Part shown: positions 39,063-48,776 of the stretch, piece after piece | Numbering within the stretch: position 1 is the first letter of the stretch | How the letters are laid out: each line of letters opens with the position of its first letter | Source of the DNA: Candidatus Polarisedimenticolaceae bacterium | GTDB lineage: Bacteria; Pseudomonadota; Gammaproteobacteria; Chromatiales; Chromatiaceae | NCBI GenBank assembly: GCA_021647945.1 | Contig: JAKITT010000009.1 | Span: 1 to 57,091 of the forward strand | Length of the DNA stretch: 57,091 bases | Direction: 5' to 3' | Translations under genes and position numbers: made by a program | The notes under the pieces: generated by a model | What the model saw: the letters and a program-made list of their open reading frames with translations, nothing else | The model's database searches: none | What the model was told of the DNA's origin: nothing

Positions 39063-40985
39063 ATGCTAAAAAGTCTCCTCTGCTTCATTGCACTATTTGT
39101 TTCACTCAATGCTGTCGCCGAACCGTTGAGTGATGAGCGTTGCTTAGATTGTCATGGCGTTTCTGGTTTTGCCACACCGACAGGTGAACATGGCAACTCA
39201 CCGATGCGTTCGCTTGATATTAATGCCAAAGCCCTTAATGAGAGTGTGCATGGCACGCTGGGCTGCATCGGTTGTCATGAAGATATCGAAGAGCTGCCCC
39301 ACGGTCGTGATGACCTGCAAGCCGTTGACTGTGTCACCTGTCATAGCAGGATGAAACTGGATCCGGTGAGCAATAGCTGGCGTCAGCAGAAGCGCGCCTT
39401 CTCCGCCAGTAAAAACAGCACCATCATCAACTCAAAGCTCTATACCAGTTCAATACATAGTGATCGCAGTAAAGCCAATAATGCCAGCTGTAATAGCTGC
39501 CATACGGCACACTATGTCTATCGATCAGATGACCCACGGGCACTGACACATAACAGAAATTCACCACAGCTCTGTGGTGCGTGTCATGAAAAAGAGTTGA
39601 AGGCCTACAAAACCTCGCTACATGGGGCCAACTTGATGCGCCCTTGGCTGGGTGACAGTGCCACTTGTGGTGACTGCCACAACTCACATCGCATTACTGA
39701 GGGAGTGGCCAACCACCGTGTAGTGACAGAGGCGTGTGGTGACTGTCATAAAACTGAGGTGAATGCCTACATGAATACTACCCATGGCAAATTGGCCTGG
39801 TTGGGTAGTGGTGATGCCGCCAAGTGTTCCAACTGTCATGAGACCCATGCGACACACAAAGTGGCAGATTCAGCATCAAAGGTGAGCAGTGAGAACCGGC
39901 TTGAGACCTGTCGTAAGTGTCATGAAGAGGCGACAGAAAACTTTATTAAATATCGTGTACATGGCAATACCCATGACTATGAACAGTACCCAATTATGTG
40001 GATTGTGGCTAAGTTTATGGTGGGCATTGTCATTCTGGTACTGATCTTTTTCTACACCCACTCAATGCTCTGGTTCTACCGTGAAGCGGCCAATCGCGTG
40101 GTGGTTTGGCGTACACACAACTCCAGTAGCTACCGAGTACGGGTGAAAAAAGAGAAGAAACATAGTGAACATCACTTCCGTCGCTTCTCTTGGCAGTGGC
40201 GCATGAATCACTGGTTTCTCGCCACCTCTGTGATGACATTGGTCTTTACCGGCATGTCGGTGATGTATGCAGATGGCAGCTGGGCGGTTGATGCGGTGGC
40301 GATGGTGGGTGGTCTTGAGAGGATGAATTTGATCCACCGTTTTGCCGCGGTGATCTTTATTTGTGCGGTGGTAGGGCATGCGATTGCCGTCATTATCAAT
40401 ATCAAACGCGATCCAGATTTTGATTGGTTTGGCCCCGACTCCCTGTTGCCTCGTAACAAGGATTGGCAGGATATGAAGGGGCAGATCAGATGGTTCTTTA
40501 ATAAAGGAGAAGCACCGAAGTTTGATCGCTGGACCTACTGGGAAAAATTTGACTACTGGGCCGTCTACTGGGGTGCCATTGTGATTGGTATCTCCGGCAT
40601 TATGCTCTGGTTCTCCGATACGGTGGGTAACATTCTGCCAGGTTGGGTGCTCAATATTGCCACCATTGCACATGGTGTTGAGGCCTTCCTTGCGGTGGCA
40701 ACGCTCTTTACGGTGCACTTTTTTAACAACCACTTCCGTCCCTCTAAGTTTCCGTTGGATACGGTGATGTTTACCGGTAGCTGGGATCTGGAGGAGTTTA
40801 TCGAAGAGCGCCCTGAGCAGTATCGACGCCTAAAAGAGAGTGGTGAGCTGGAGCAGTATTTGGTCAAGCCCCCCTCGAAACGGGCTGAGATTATCTCTCA
40901 TATTCTCGGTTTTACGCTGCTGAGTATTGGTCTGATTCTACTTGTGTTGGTGGTGAAAGGCTTTGTTCAGGGAGGATTGGTCTAG
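39063..40985 (+). CDS. Nonaheme cytochrome c / membrane cytochrome b fusion
   Basis: 640 aa. Signal peptide (about 1-19), then a periplasmic domain with nine CxxCH motifs (CLDCH, CIGCH, CVTCH, CNSCH, CGACH, CGDCH twice, CSNCH and CRKCH) up to about residue 285. A membrane domain with about five hydrophobic segments and several His follows (WIVAKFMVGIVILVLIFFY; MNHWFLATSVMTLVFTGMS; YWAVYWGAIVIGISGIMLW; HGVEAFLAVATLFTVHFFNNHF; a final helix near 615-635), like b-type quinone-reactive subunits. This can move electrons between the quinone pool and periplasmic haems, most simply to or from the HAO-like protein encoded upstream. Confidence 0.85.
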   Translation: MLKSLLCFIALFVSLNAVAEPLSDERCLDCHGVSGFATPTGEHGNSPMRSLDINAKALNESVHGTLGCIGCHEDIEELPHGRDDLQAVDCVTCHSRMKLDPVSNSWRQQKRAFSASKNSTIINSKLYTSSIHSDRSKANNASCNSCHTAHYVYRSDDPRALTHNRNSPQLCGACHEKELKAYKTSLHGANLMRPWLGDSATCGDCHNSHRITEGVANHRVVTEACGDCHKTEVNAYMNTTHGKLAWLGSGDAAKCSNCHETHATHKVADSASKVSSENRLETCRKCHEEATENFIKYRVHGNTHDYEQYPIMWIVAKFMVGIVILVLIFFYTHSMLWFYREAANRVVVWRTHNSSSYRVRVKKEKKHSEHHFRRFSWQWRMNHWFLATSVMTLVFTGMSVMYADGSWAVDAVAMVGGLERMNLIHRFAAVIFICAVVGHAIAVIINIKRDPDFDWFGPDSLLPRNKDWQDMKGQIRWFFNKGEAPKFDRWTYWEKFDYWAVYWGAIVIGISGIMLWFSDTVGNILPGWVLNIATIAHGVEAFLAVATLFTVHFFNNHFRPSKFPLDTVMFTGSWDLEEFIEERPEQYRRLKESGELEQYLVKPPSKRAEIISHILGFTLLSIGLILLVLVVKGFVQGGLV

Positions 40986-40997
40986 CGCATAAGATTG

Positions 40998-41026
40998 GGG
41001 CTGGAGTAACCGTGTTACTCCAGCCC
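40998..41026. terminator. Hairpin after the cytochrome operon
   Basis: A 13-bp perfect stem (GGGCTGGAGTAAC/GTTACTCCAGCCC) with loop CGT between the convergent cytochrome and HDOD genes. No clear T-run follows, so it may act as a 3'-stabilising or weak terminator. Confidence 0.6.
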
Positions 41027-41059
41027 GCTGGTGATATTTGTGATGAGAGGGCTGTTGAG

Positions 41060-41905
41060 TTAGCTTTTCAAAATGCTATCGAAAATCTGCTCGCGACCTT
41101 CGCCAAGCTCAAATCCAGTGTCGGCCATTTTCTTGAAAGCAGCGATACTCTTTCTATCGATGGAGGCGAGTGGGTGGTTGCTCCCCTCATAACTGAGGAT
41201 GTTGGCCACCTGCACGATATCAACATAGTTGACGAATTCACTTTTTGAGACGCGATCCTGTTTATCGTGGTTAGCTGCAACGGCAATGAGACCCGGATCA
41301 AACTTCCACAGCGTGAGCATGATTTTGCCAATGGGCATATGCAGTGCGGCGATCACCTTGTCTAGGTGGGCCTCTTTGGCAACCAACTCGGGGTGGCTGC
41401 AAGCACGCATCAAGATGGGGATGGCCCCTACATCGTGAATGAGCCCTGCCAGCATCGCCTCTTCTCGGTTGAGGTGGGGGAATGCTTCGGCCAGTGTGGC
41501 TGATTTTGCTGCGACTGAAACGCTATGTTCCCACAGCGTTTCCATCCGTTTTTCAATCACCTTGTGACTGGTTTTGAAAACGTCCTTCATTGATAGGGTC
41601 AGGATGGCATTTTTGACCACATCAAAACCGATGCGAGTAATGGCACTTTTAACCGTTTTGACCGGCGCTGTACCGTGATAGATTGGGCTATTAGCATAGC
41701 GGATCAGGCGTGCCGCAATGGCTGCATCCTTATCAACAATAGCGGCGACATCAGCAACCGAGCTATCACAATCATTGACTACGACCAGTGCCTCTAATGC
41801 GATATTGGGCAACGTTGGTAGTTTGACCTTATTATCTTTAAGATCCTGCTGGATTTGCTCAGCAAATTTTTTGACTGAGAAGCTGTTTTCAGTTGATGAG
41901 GCCAT
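41060..41905 (-). CDS. HDOD-domain signalling protein
   Basis: 281 aa dominated by one HDOD domain (about 20-225) with the diagnostic VKSAITRIGFDVVKNAILTLS, LWEHSVSVA and GLIHDVGAIPIL blocks. The conserved His/Asp set of active HD phosphodiesterases is incomplete, as usual for HDOD, so a regulatory rather than hydrolytic role is expected. It is unlinked to an EAL/GGDEF gene; it lies just downstream of lysS. Confidence 0.88.
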   Translation of the reverse strand: MASSTENSFSVKKFAEQIQQDLKDNKVKLPTLPNIALEALVVVNDCDSSVADVAAIVDKDAAIAARLIRYANSPIYHGTAPVKTVKSAITRIGFDVVKNAILTLSMKDVFKTSHKVIEKRMETLWEHSVSVAAKSATLAEAFPHLNREEAMLAGLIHDVGAIPILMRACSHPELVAKEAHLDKVIAALHMPIGKIMLTLWKFDPGLIAVAANHDKQDRVSKSEFVNYVDIVQVANILSYEGSNHPLASIDRKSIAAFKKMADTGFELGEGREQIFDSILKS

Positions 41906-41923
41906 TGTAATAAGTCTAGCCGA

Positions 41924-43414
41924 CTACTCTGGACGCATATGTGGAAACAGCAGCACATCACGAATTGAGGGTGAATCTGTGAGCAGCATCACCAGTCGGT
42001 CGATACCGATACCCTCACCTGCTGTGGGTGGCAAGCCATGTTCCAGTGCGCGGATATAGTCCTCATCGTAGTGCATCGCTTCATCATCACCGGCATCTTT
42101 TTCTGAAACCTGCTGCTGAAAACGCTCGGCCTGATCCTCGGCATCATTCAGTTCTGAGAAGCCATTAGCGATCTCACGACCACCCACAAAGAACTCGAAA
42201 CGGTCAGTGACAAAAGGGTTGTCATCGTTACGACGGGCCAGAGGCGAGACCTCGGTGGGGTAGGCGGTGATGAAAGTGGGGTTCATCAGACGGTGTTCGG
42301 TGGTCTTTTCAAAGATCTCAATCTGTATCTTGCCCAAGCCATAGGTTGGTTTGAGTGGGATCTTAAGACGCTCAGCAATGGCCCGTGCTGTGTCGATATC
42401 ATCTAACTCAGCGGCAGTGATATCTGCGTTAAAGTGCAGGATTGACTCGGTCACCGTCATACGGACAAATGGGGCACCAAAGTCATACTCTTCACCCTGA
42501 TAGGTGATCTTAGAGGTGCCGTGAATCTCCTCGGTCAGTTTGCGCAGCATATCCTCGGTCAGGTTCATCAGATCGTGATAATCGGCGTAGGCCTCATAGA
42601 ATTCCAGCATGGTGAACTCTGGATTGTGCCGGGTTGAGAGTCCCTCATTGCGGAAGTTACGATTGATCTCGAAGACACGTTCAAAACCACCTACGACGAG
42701 ACGCTTCAAGTAGAGTTCTGGTGCGATACGCAGAAAGAGATCCATATCCAACGCATTGTGATAGGTGTTGAAAGGACGTGCGGTGGCACCACCAGGGATC
42801 GCCTGCATCATCGGTGTCTCAACTTCGAGAAAGTTTTTCTCTATCAGATAGTTGCGGATAAACTGAACCGCTTGTGTACGAATTAGGAAGGTCTTGCGGC
42901 TTGCCTCATTCATGATCAGATCGACATAACGTTGACGATAGCGCTGCTCAAGATTGGTGATGCCATGGAACTTCTCTGGCAGTGGGCGCAGTGATTTGGT
43001 CAGTAGTTGCAGGCCATCAACCTTGACTGACAATTCACCTGTTTTGGTTTTGAAGAGCAGCCCCTCTGCACCAATAATGTCGCCGATATCCCACTTCTTG
43101 AATTGGGTGTTGTAGAACTCCTCTGGCAGGTTGTCGCGCTGCACGAAGAGCTGAATGCGACCTGACATATCCTGAACGTGGGCGAAACTTGCCTTACCCA
43201 TCACGCGGCGGCTCATCATGCGGCCAGCAATTTTGACGCGCAGCCCTAAGCTCTCTAACTCTTCGCCCTCTTTTTCGCCGTACTCAGCGATCAACTCACC
43301 TGCCATGCAGTCACGGCGGAAGTCATTGGGGAAGGCGCTGCCGTTTTTACGGATTAGAGCCAGTTTTTCACGCCGTTGGGCGATCAGTTTGTTTTCGTCG
43401 AGTTGTTCGGTCAT
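41924..43414 (-). CDS. lysS: Lysyl-tRNA synthetase, class II
   Basis: 496 aa. An N-terminal OB-fold anticodon-binding domain (about 60-150) is followed by the class II catalytic core: motif 1 (RSYLIEKNF-like), motif 2 [20 protein letters not shown] and motif 3 [13 protein letters not shown]. It lies downstream of prfB on the same strand as in E. coli; the pair is probably cotranscribed. Confidence 0.96.
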   Translation of the reverse strand: MTEQLDENKLIAQRREKLALIRKNGSAFPNDFRRDCMAGELIAEYGEKEGEELESLGLRVKIAGRMMSRRVMGKASFAHVQDMSGRIQLFVQRDNLPEEFYNTQFKKWDIGDIIGAEGLLFKTKTGELSVKVDGLQLLTKSLRPLPEKFHGITNLEQRYRQRYVDLIMNEASRKTFLIRTQAVQFIRNYLIEKNFLEVETPMMQAIPGGATARPFNTYHNALDMDLFLRIAPELYLKRLVVGGFERVFEINRNFRNEGLSTRHNPEFTMLEFYEAYADYHDLMNLTEDMLRKLTEEIHGTSKITYQGEEYDFGAPFVRMTVTESILHFNADITAAELDDIDTARAIAERLKIPLKPTYGLGKIQIEIFEKTTEHRLMNPTFITAYPTEVSPLARRNDDNPFVTDRFEFFVGGREIANGFSELNDAEDQAERFQQQVSEKDAGDDEAMHYDEDYIRALEHGLPPTAGEGIGIDRLVMLLTDSPSIRDVLLFPHMRPE

Positions 43415-43443
43415 TGCTTGGTGTTCGCTATAAATAGATGGAG

Positions 43444-44542
43444 TTAGAGGCCGCTCTTCAGGCTTGCCTCAAGAAATAAGTCAATGCCGCCGTCGAGCAC
43501 GGCTTGGGTATTGCCGGTCTCAACACCGGTACGCAGATCTTTGATACGCGACTGATCCAGCACATAGGAGCGAATCTGGCTGCCCCAGCCGATATCAGAT
43601 TTGCTCTCTTCCAATATCTGCTGGTCGGCGTTGCGCTTCTGCATCTCAAGCTCGTAGAGTTTAGCCTTTAGCTGCTTCATCGCCTGGTCTTTATTCTTAT
43701 GCTGAGAACGACCACTTTGGCACTGCACCACCGTACCCGTGGGTGTATGTGTGAGTCGAACGGCTGACTCGGTTTTGTTGACGTGCTGACCACCCGCACC
43801 ACTGGCACGATAGACATCAATACGTACATCAGCCGGGTTGATCTCAATCTCGATAGTGTCATCAACCTCAGGGGAGACAAAGACAGCAGAGAAGGAGGTG
43901 TGGCGGCGGTTCCCCGAGTCAAAAGGTGACTTCCGCACCAGCCGATGTACACCAATCTCCGTGCGTAACCAGCCAAAGGCATAGTCACCACTAAAGTGGA
44001 TAGTGGCGGACTTGATGCCAGCAACATCGCCAGCAGAGGCCTCTAGTAGCTCGGTCTTAAAGCCGCGTGCCTCACCCCAACGGAGATACATACGCAGCAG
44101 CATCTCAGACCAATCTTGTGCCTCGGTGCCACCAGAGCCTGCTTGAATATCGAGATAGGCGCTACAGGCATCCAACTCGCCTGAGAACATGCGTCGGAAC
44201 TCAAGGGTTTCAACGCGTTTTTCAAACGCCTCTAGGTCAGTGATGACAGCATCGACAGACTCTTCATCACCCTCTTCAACCGCCATCTCAAGTAGCTCAG
44301 TGGCATCATTAAGACCGCTCTCTAGCTCTTCTACGGTAAGCACGATCGCCTCAAGTGTAGCGCGTTCTTTGCCCAATGCCTGAGCACGATCAGGATCATC
44401 CCAGATGGCGGGGTCTTCCAGTTCGCGAAGAACTTCGGTTAACGCCTCTTGCTTCTCATCAAAGTCAAAGGTACCCCCTAAGGGAGTGAGTTCGCCCTCG
44501 TAAATCGCTGATTTTGTTGGTGATTGGATTGAGATCCTGCAT
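43444..44542 (-). CDS. prfB: Peptide chain release factor 2, with programmed +1 frameshift
   Basis: RF2 is made from two frames. The zero frame starts ATG 44542 ([14 protein letters not shown]...) and runs 25 codons to an in-frame TGA (44467-44465), i.e. codon 26 as in E. coli. The recoding signal is textbook: AGGGGG Shine-Dalgarno-like element, TAC, slippery CTT, TGA, C. After +1 slippage the frame continues DFDEKQEAL and 340 codons in all, giving 365 aa, the E. coli length. The [12 protein letters not shown] peptidyl-transfer motif is present. Translation thus depends on RF2 level. A naive annotation would start in the wrong frame at 44568. Confidence 0.97.
44464..44479 (-). promoter_or_regulatory. 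prfB recoding site
   Basis: In the coding sense AGG GGG TAC CTT TGA C: the Shine-Dalgarno-like element, the CTT slippery codon and the TGA followed by C. All elements needed for autoregulatory +1 frameshifting are intact. Confidence 0.97.
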
Positions 44543-44841
44543 GCTGAGTCCGGCAAGAGTGAAAACAATCTACTTTACAACACAGATAGCCCGATTGACA
44601 CCCTAAAACGTGCGCCACGTACGTGGGATTATGTGGCGGTGGAAGATGCTACTGGGGCAGAGGGTGGATGGCTATTTGGCTACAAAACGATCTAGATTGT
44701 TGGCGAATGCCCGTTTATCGTTCTAAGAGGGTGGGCGGGTCGCCCGTCTTGGGGCATGGTACAGAGCTACGCGTCGTTGCCGGTTAGAGACATTTAAACG
44801 GTTCGCAACGACATTGCTCTCTCTCCGACAAGGTATTCTCA

Positions 44842-45230
44842 ATGGTTTTGGCCTTTCAAAATGAGTGTGTGAAAATCGACAAAGCCATTGATGGCTTGTT
44901 AGATCGGGTTGTTGAGGCGGAAAGTCCTGCTGTGATCAAGGTTTTTGAAAAACGCATTGATAGGCTGCAAAAGGACAGAATAGTAGTTGAGGAGAAAATC
45001 TCTGCTTGTGGGTGCCCTATGAGCAGATGTATCGAATTACGCTTCAATATCTCGCAAATCTGCATGATATATGGGCTTGTGGCGGCTTTACAGAGAAGTG
45101 CGCGGTGCTGAAATCACCTTTACAGACCGTCTTACCTATGACCGAATACACGGGTATAGAACCCTTGATATATCCTTACTATTCAATCTGTTAAGTGGTT
45201 TTTTGCCTGATAAATCTGATGAAAATATAA
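44842..45230 (+). pseudogene. Decayed large serine recombinase, C-terminal part
   Basis: Three frames join into one protein tail. Frame 1, AIDGLLDRVVEAESPAVIKV with KRIDRLQKDR (44842-~45005); frame 2, PYEQMYRITLQYLANLHDIW with GFTEKCAVLK (~45009-45115); frame 3, ITFTDRLTYDRIHGYRT with LLFNLLSGF (~45107-45200). These are the coiled-coil and C-terminal segments of large serine recombinases. It is broken by at least two frameshifts, lacks the catalytic domain, and ends just before the 3' end of tRNA-Leu. It is the remnant of an integrated element. Confidence 0.78.
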
Positions 45231-45317
45231 TGGTGCCGAGGAGAGGACTTGAACCTCCACGGGGTTACCCCCACTAGCACCTGAAGCTAGCGTGTCTACC
45301 AATTTCACCACCTCGGC
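45231..45317 (-). tRNA. tRNA-Leu (anticodon CAG)
   Basis: 87 bases reading leftward. Acceptor arms GCCGAGG (5') and CCTCGGC pair perfectly; A73 and an encoded CCA end follow. The anticodon stem-loop CTAGC-TTCAGGT-GCTAG has CAG at 34-36. The long variable arm (GGGGGTAACCCC) and the T-loop GTTCAAGTC are class II leucine features. The 3' end borders the recombinase remnant, so this gene is a likely former attachment site. Confidence 0.95.
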
Positions 45318-45418
45318 TAGGTTGTGAATCGCAAAGCGGAATTTGCGAGGAGCCGAACTTTACAGAGACAGGGGTTGCTTGTCAACGGTAGAATAGAGGG
45401 CTTACCTCCCAAGCAACC

Positions 45419-48025
45419 GTGGAATTATCAGTGGCCAAAGCCCCATCTAAAGAGAGTAAACGTGAACAGGATCCTTACCGTTCGCGTGAACAGAAGAAGT
45501 ATGAGAACCCTATTCCAAGCCGTGAGTTCATCATGGATCTATTGGAGGCGCTGGGCGAACCGCTCACTTTTGAGCCGCTCGCGGAAAAACTCTCACTCAG
45601 CGATGAGCAGGATATCATCGCACTACAGCGCCGCTTGGGAGCGATGGAGCGTGATGGACAGCTGCTGCGCAACCGTCGTAGCGCCTTCTGTCTGGTGAAA
45701 AAAAGTGACTTAATTACAGGCCGGGTGATTGGCCATAAAGATGGTTTTGGTTTCCTTAAACCGGATGAAGCGGGTGAAGATCTGTTTCTCTCGCCGCGTC
45801 AGATGCGCTCTCTGTTTCATGGTGATCGGGCAATCATGCAGGTGACGGGTATTGATCGCCGTGGTCGTCGTGAAGGCGGTCTGGTTGAGGTGTTAGAGCA
45901 CAATACCAAAACAGTGGTGGGTCGTATCAACTGTGGCAGCGGCATCGGTTTTGTTGTTGCAGACAACAAACGAATTGTGCATGAGGTGGTGGTGGCCGAG
46001 GCGGATTATGGCGACGCCAAGGATGGTCAGATTGTGGTGGTTGAGATCACTCAACAGCCGAGTAAACGCAATAAACCTGTGGGGCGCGTGATTGAGGTGG
46101 TGGGTGAACATATGGGGCCTGGTATGCAGACCGATGTGGCGATCATCACCCACGCTATTCCAGATGCTTGGCCAGAGGCGGTTGAGCAGGAGATCGCCGG
46201 TCTCAGCGCTGAGGTGGATGAGGCGGCTAAAGAGGGGCGGGTTGATCTGCGCAAGCTGCCATTGGTGACCATTGATGGTGAAGATGCGCGTGATTTTGAT
46301 GATGCTGTTTTCTGTAAGCGAACTGAGAAGGGGTGGAAGCTGCTGGTCTCCATCGCTGATGTCTCCGCCTATGTGAAACCAGGCAGTGCGCTCGACAGAG
46401 AGGCGCACAAACGTGGCAACTCCGTCTATTTTCCCGATCGGGTGGTGCCAATGCTGCCTGAGATTTTGTCTAACGGCCTCTGCTCGCTCAACCCCGATGT
46501 TGATCGCCTCTGCATGACCTGTGAACTCTATTTTGATCGTGAGGGTAAAGTCACCCGTTCGCGTTTCTTTGAGGGGGTGATGCGCTCCCAAGCTCGGCTC
46601 ACCTATAACAAGGTAGCGGAGATGTTGGATGATCCAACGCTGGTGCCTGCTGAACAGACCGACCTGCTGCCTCATCTACAGGAGCTACACAACTTATTTC
46701 AGGTGCTATTTGCCGCACGTCAGAAGCGCGGTGCGATTGAATTTGATACCCCAGAGACCAAGATTGTCTTTGGTGAAGATAAGCGGGTTGACCGAATTGT
46801 GCCGGTCTATCGTAACGATGCCCACCGCCTGATTGAGGAGTGCATGCTGTCCGCCAATGTGGCTACTGCCCGCATGCTGCTACGCAAAAAACAGCCTGCC
46901 CTCTATCGTATCCATGAGACACCGGTTGAGGCGAAGCTGGCCGATCTGCGCGATTTTCTCGGTGAGCTTGGCTTGTCTCTGGGCGGTGGTGATGAGCCAA
47001 CTGCATCGGATTATGGTCAGCTGTTGGTGGTGGCCAAAGAGCGCCAGGATGCCCATCTTATTCAGACGGTACTGCTGCGTTCGATGGCGCAAGCCGTCTA
47101 CAGCGCTGCCAACTGTGGTCACTTTGGTTTGGCATATGATGCCTACACCCACTTCACCTCACCGATTCGTCGTTACCCCGATCTAGTGGTTCATCGAGCG
47201 ATTAAACATACCCTGCTGAAGGGCAAGGCGGATGATTTCCACTACAGCCCCATCGAATTGCAGAGCATGGGTGAACACTGCTCCAGCACTGAGCGCCGGG
47301 CCGATGAGGCGACCCGTGATGCGATGGATTGGCTGAAGTGTGAGTATATGCAGGATAAGGTGGGCGAGACCTTTGATGGGCTGATCGTCAGCGTCAACTC
47401 GTTTGGCCTCTTTGTGCAGCTCAATGAGATCTACATTGATGGTTTGATTCACATCACCGCACTCGATAATGACTACTACCATTTTGATCCGGTGGGCCAT
47501 CGTCTGACAGGTGAGCGTAGTGGTCAGGTCTATCGCCTGGGTGATGCACTCTCCGTGCAGGTGGCCGCGGTCAATCTGGATGATCGGAAGATCGATTTCC
47601 TGTTGGCAGGCACGCCATTGGAAAAACCAAATGTTAAAAAACCAAAAAAGAGGAAAGCCAAAGATAAGCCAAAGGCAGCAGAAGAGAGGGTGGAACCGGC
47701 AGAGGTGAGTGAGCCAGTTACACCTGAGCCGGTAGTAGCGGCTGAAGAGGTTGCTACTCAGAAGCCGCTCTCTCCGTGGAGCATGGCGAAAGCCAAGATT
47801 GCACGTAAGAAACCGGCACCAGATGATGAGGTTACAACAGCTTCAACGCCTCCGTTAGAAGGTGAGGAAGATCCCGCTAAAACAGAGGGTGAGAGCAGAG
47901 CGCCAAAACCAAAAAGAGAGAAAAAGCGTTGGAGTAGCAAGAAAAAACGCGAGGCAAAAAATAAGCGCGCCGCTGCTAAGAAAGAGGCGAAAAAAGAGTC
48001 TAAAAAGACCAAGAATCGAGGATAG
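45419..48025 (+). CDS. rnr: Ribonuclease R (RNB-family 3'-5' exoribonuclease)
   Basis: 868 aa from GTG 45419; GTG 45431 (MAKAPSKES) is an alternative, and neither has a strong Shine-Dalgarno. Domains: winged-helix N-terminus (about 35-95), cold-shock domains (about 95-260), RNB catalytic domain with DGEDARDFDDAVF (Asp cluster, about 285-297), S1 domain (about 645-735) and a long Lys-rich tail (after 745) as in E. coli RNase R. It degrades structured RNA. rlmB follows 7 bases later as in E. coli. Confidence 0.95.
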   Translation: MELSVAKAPSKESKREQDPYRSREQKKYENPIPSREFIMDLLEALGEPLTFEPLAEKLSLSDEQDIIALQRRLGAMERDGQLLRNRRSAFCLVKKSDLITGRVIGHKDGFGFLKPDEAGEDLFLSPRQMRSLFHGDRAIMQVTGIDRRGRREGGLVEVLEHNTKTVVGRINCGSGIGFVVADNKRIVHEVVVAEADYGDAKDGQIVVVEITQQPSKRNKPVGRVIEVVGEHMGPGMQTDVAIITHAIPDAWPEAVEQEIAGLSAEVDEAAKEGRVDLRKLPLVTIDGEDARDFDDAVFCKRTEKGWKLLVSIADVSAYVKPGSALDREAHKRGNSVYFPDRVVPMLPEILSNGLCSLNPDVDRLCMTCELYFDREGKVTRSRFFEGVMRSQARLTYNKVAEMLDDPTLVPAEQTDLLPHLQELHNLFQVLFAARQKRGAIEFDTPETKIVFGEDKRVDRIVPVYRNDAHRLIEECMLSANVATARMLLRKKQPALYRIHETPVEAKLADLRDFLGELGLSLGGGDEPTASDYGQLLVVAKERQDAHLIQTVLLRSMAQAVYSAANCGHFGLAYDAYTHFTSPIRRYPDLVVHRAIKHTLLKGKADDFHYSPIELQSMGEHCSSTERRADEATRDAMDWLKCEYMQDKVGETFDGLIVSVNSFGLFVQLNEIYIDGLIHITALDNDYYHFDPVGHRLTGERSGQVYRLGDALSVQVAAVNLDDRKIDFLLAGTPLEKPNVKKPKKRKAKDKPKAAEERVEPAEVSEPVTPEPVVAAEEVATQKPLSPWSMAKAKIARKKPAPDDEVTTASTPPLEGEEDPAKTEGESRAPKPKREKKRWSSKKKREAKNKRAAAKKEAKKESKKTKNRG

Positions 48026-48032
48026 GTGAACC

Positions 48033-48776
48033 GTGGCAGATGATCAATTAATTGCCGGCCTGCATGCCGTACGCACTGCACTGAAACATGGCGCAGCCTC
48101 TATTGTTGAGGTGTGGGTTGATGAGCAGCGGCGAGATGGCCGCATGAAAGAGCTGCTGAAACTGGTAAAAGATCTCCGTGTGACGCTGCATAAGGTCGAT
48201 AAACAGGTGATTGAAAAATTGGTGCCAGGCACCAATAACCAGGGTGTTGCCGCACGTACACGTGTGATCGGCGCGCAGGGTGAGAAGGCGCTATTTGAGT
48301 TGTTGGATGCTTTAGATCGTCCTCCCTTTCTGTTGGTGCTTGATGGTGTACAAGATCCGCATAATCTGGGGGCTTGTCTACGAAGTGCCGAGGCGACCGG
48401 CATTGATGCGGTGATTACACCGCGTGATCGTGCTGCTGGATTGACGCCAACGGCCTGCAAAATCGCCTGTGGTGCGGCGGAGACCATGCCGTTTGTCCAG
48501 GTGACCAACCTCGCCCGCACTCTGCGCAAGCTAAAGAGTGACTATTTTATTCGTGTGGTCGGCACCGCTGGTGAGGCGGAAGATGAGCTGTTTGATATTG
48601 ATCTAACCGGCCCGCTGGCGGTGGTAATGGGGGGTGAAGAGAAGGGGTTGCGCCACCTCACCCGCGAGACCTGTGATCAACTGGTTAAGTTGCCCATGGC
48701 GGGTGCCGTTGAGAGCCTCAATATCTCTGTGGCGGCGGGCGTCTGCCTATTTGAGGCGGTACGTCAGCGTCGATGA
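48033..48776 (+). CDS. rlmB: 23S rRNA (guanosine-2'-O-)-methyltransferase RlmB
   Basis: A 247-aa SPOUT methyltransferase for G2251 of 23S rRNA. It has an N-terminal substrate-binding domain (LIAGLHAVRTALKHG) and a trefoil-knot C-terminal domain with LDGVQDPHNLGACLRSAEATG and the final NISVAAGVCLFEAVRQR. The start is GTG (AGGTGA upstream). The stop overlaps the next gene as ATGA. Confidence 0.96.
   Translation: MADDQLIAGLHAVRTALKHGAASIVEVWVDEQRRDGRMKELLKLVKDLRVTLHKVDKQVIEKLVPGTNNQGVAARTRVIGAQGEKALFELLDALDRPPFLLVLDGVQDPHNLGACLRSAEATGIDAVITPRDRAAGLTPTACKIACGAAETMPFVQVTNLARTLRKLKSDYFIRVVGTAGEAEDELFDIDLTGPLAVVMGGEEKGLRHLTRETCDQLVKLPMAGAVESLNISVAAGVCLFEAVRQRR

Noticed and set aside
44504-44694. 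Frame ending DATGAEGGWLFGYKTI on the plus strand
   Set aside because: It has no ATG/GTG/TTG start or Shine-Dalgarno and overlaps the start of prfB in antisense. It may be a relic, but no family is recognised.
45226-45277. Frame reading VPRRGLEPPRGYPH at the end of the recombinase relic
   Set aside because: This is the antisense of tRNA-Leu, a well-known artefact of translating through tRNA genes.
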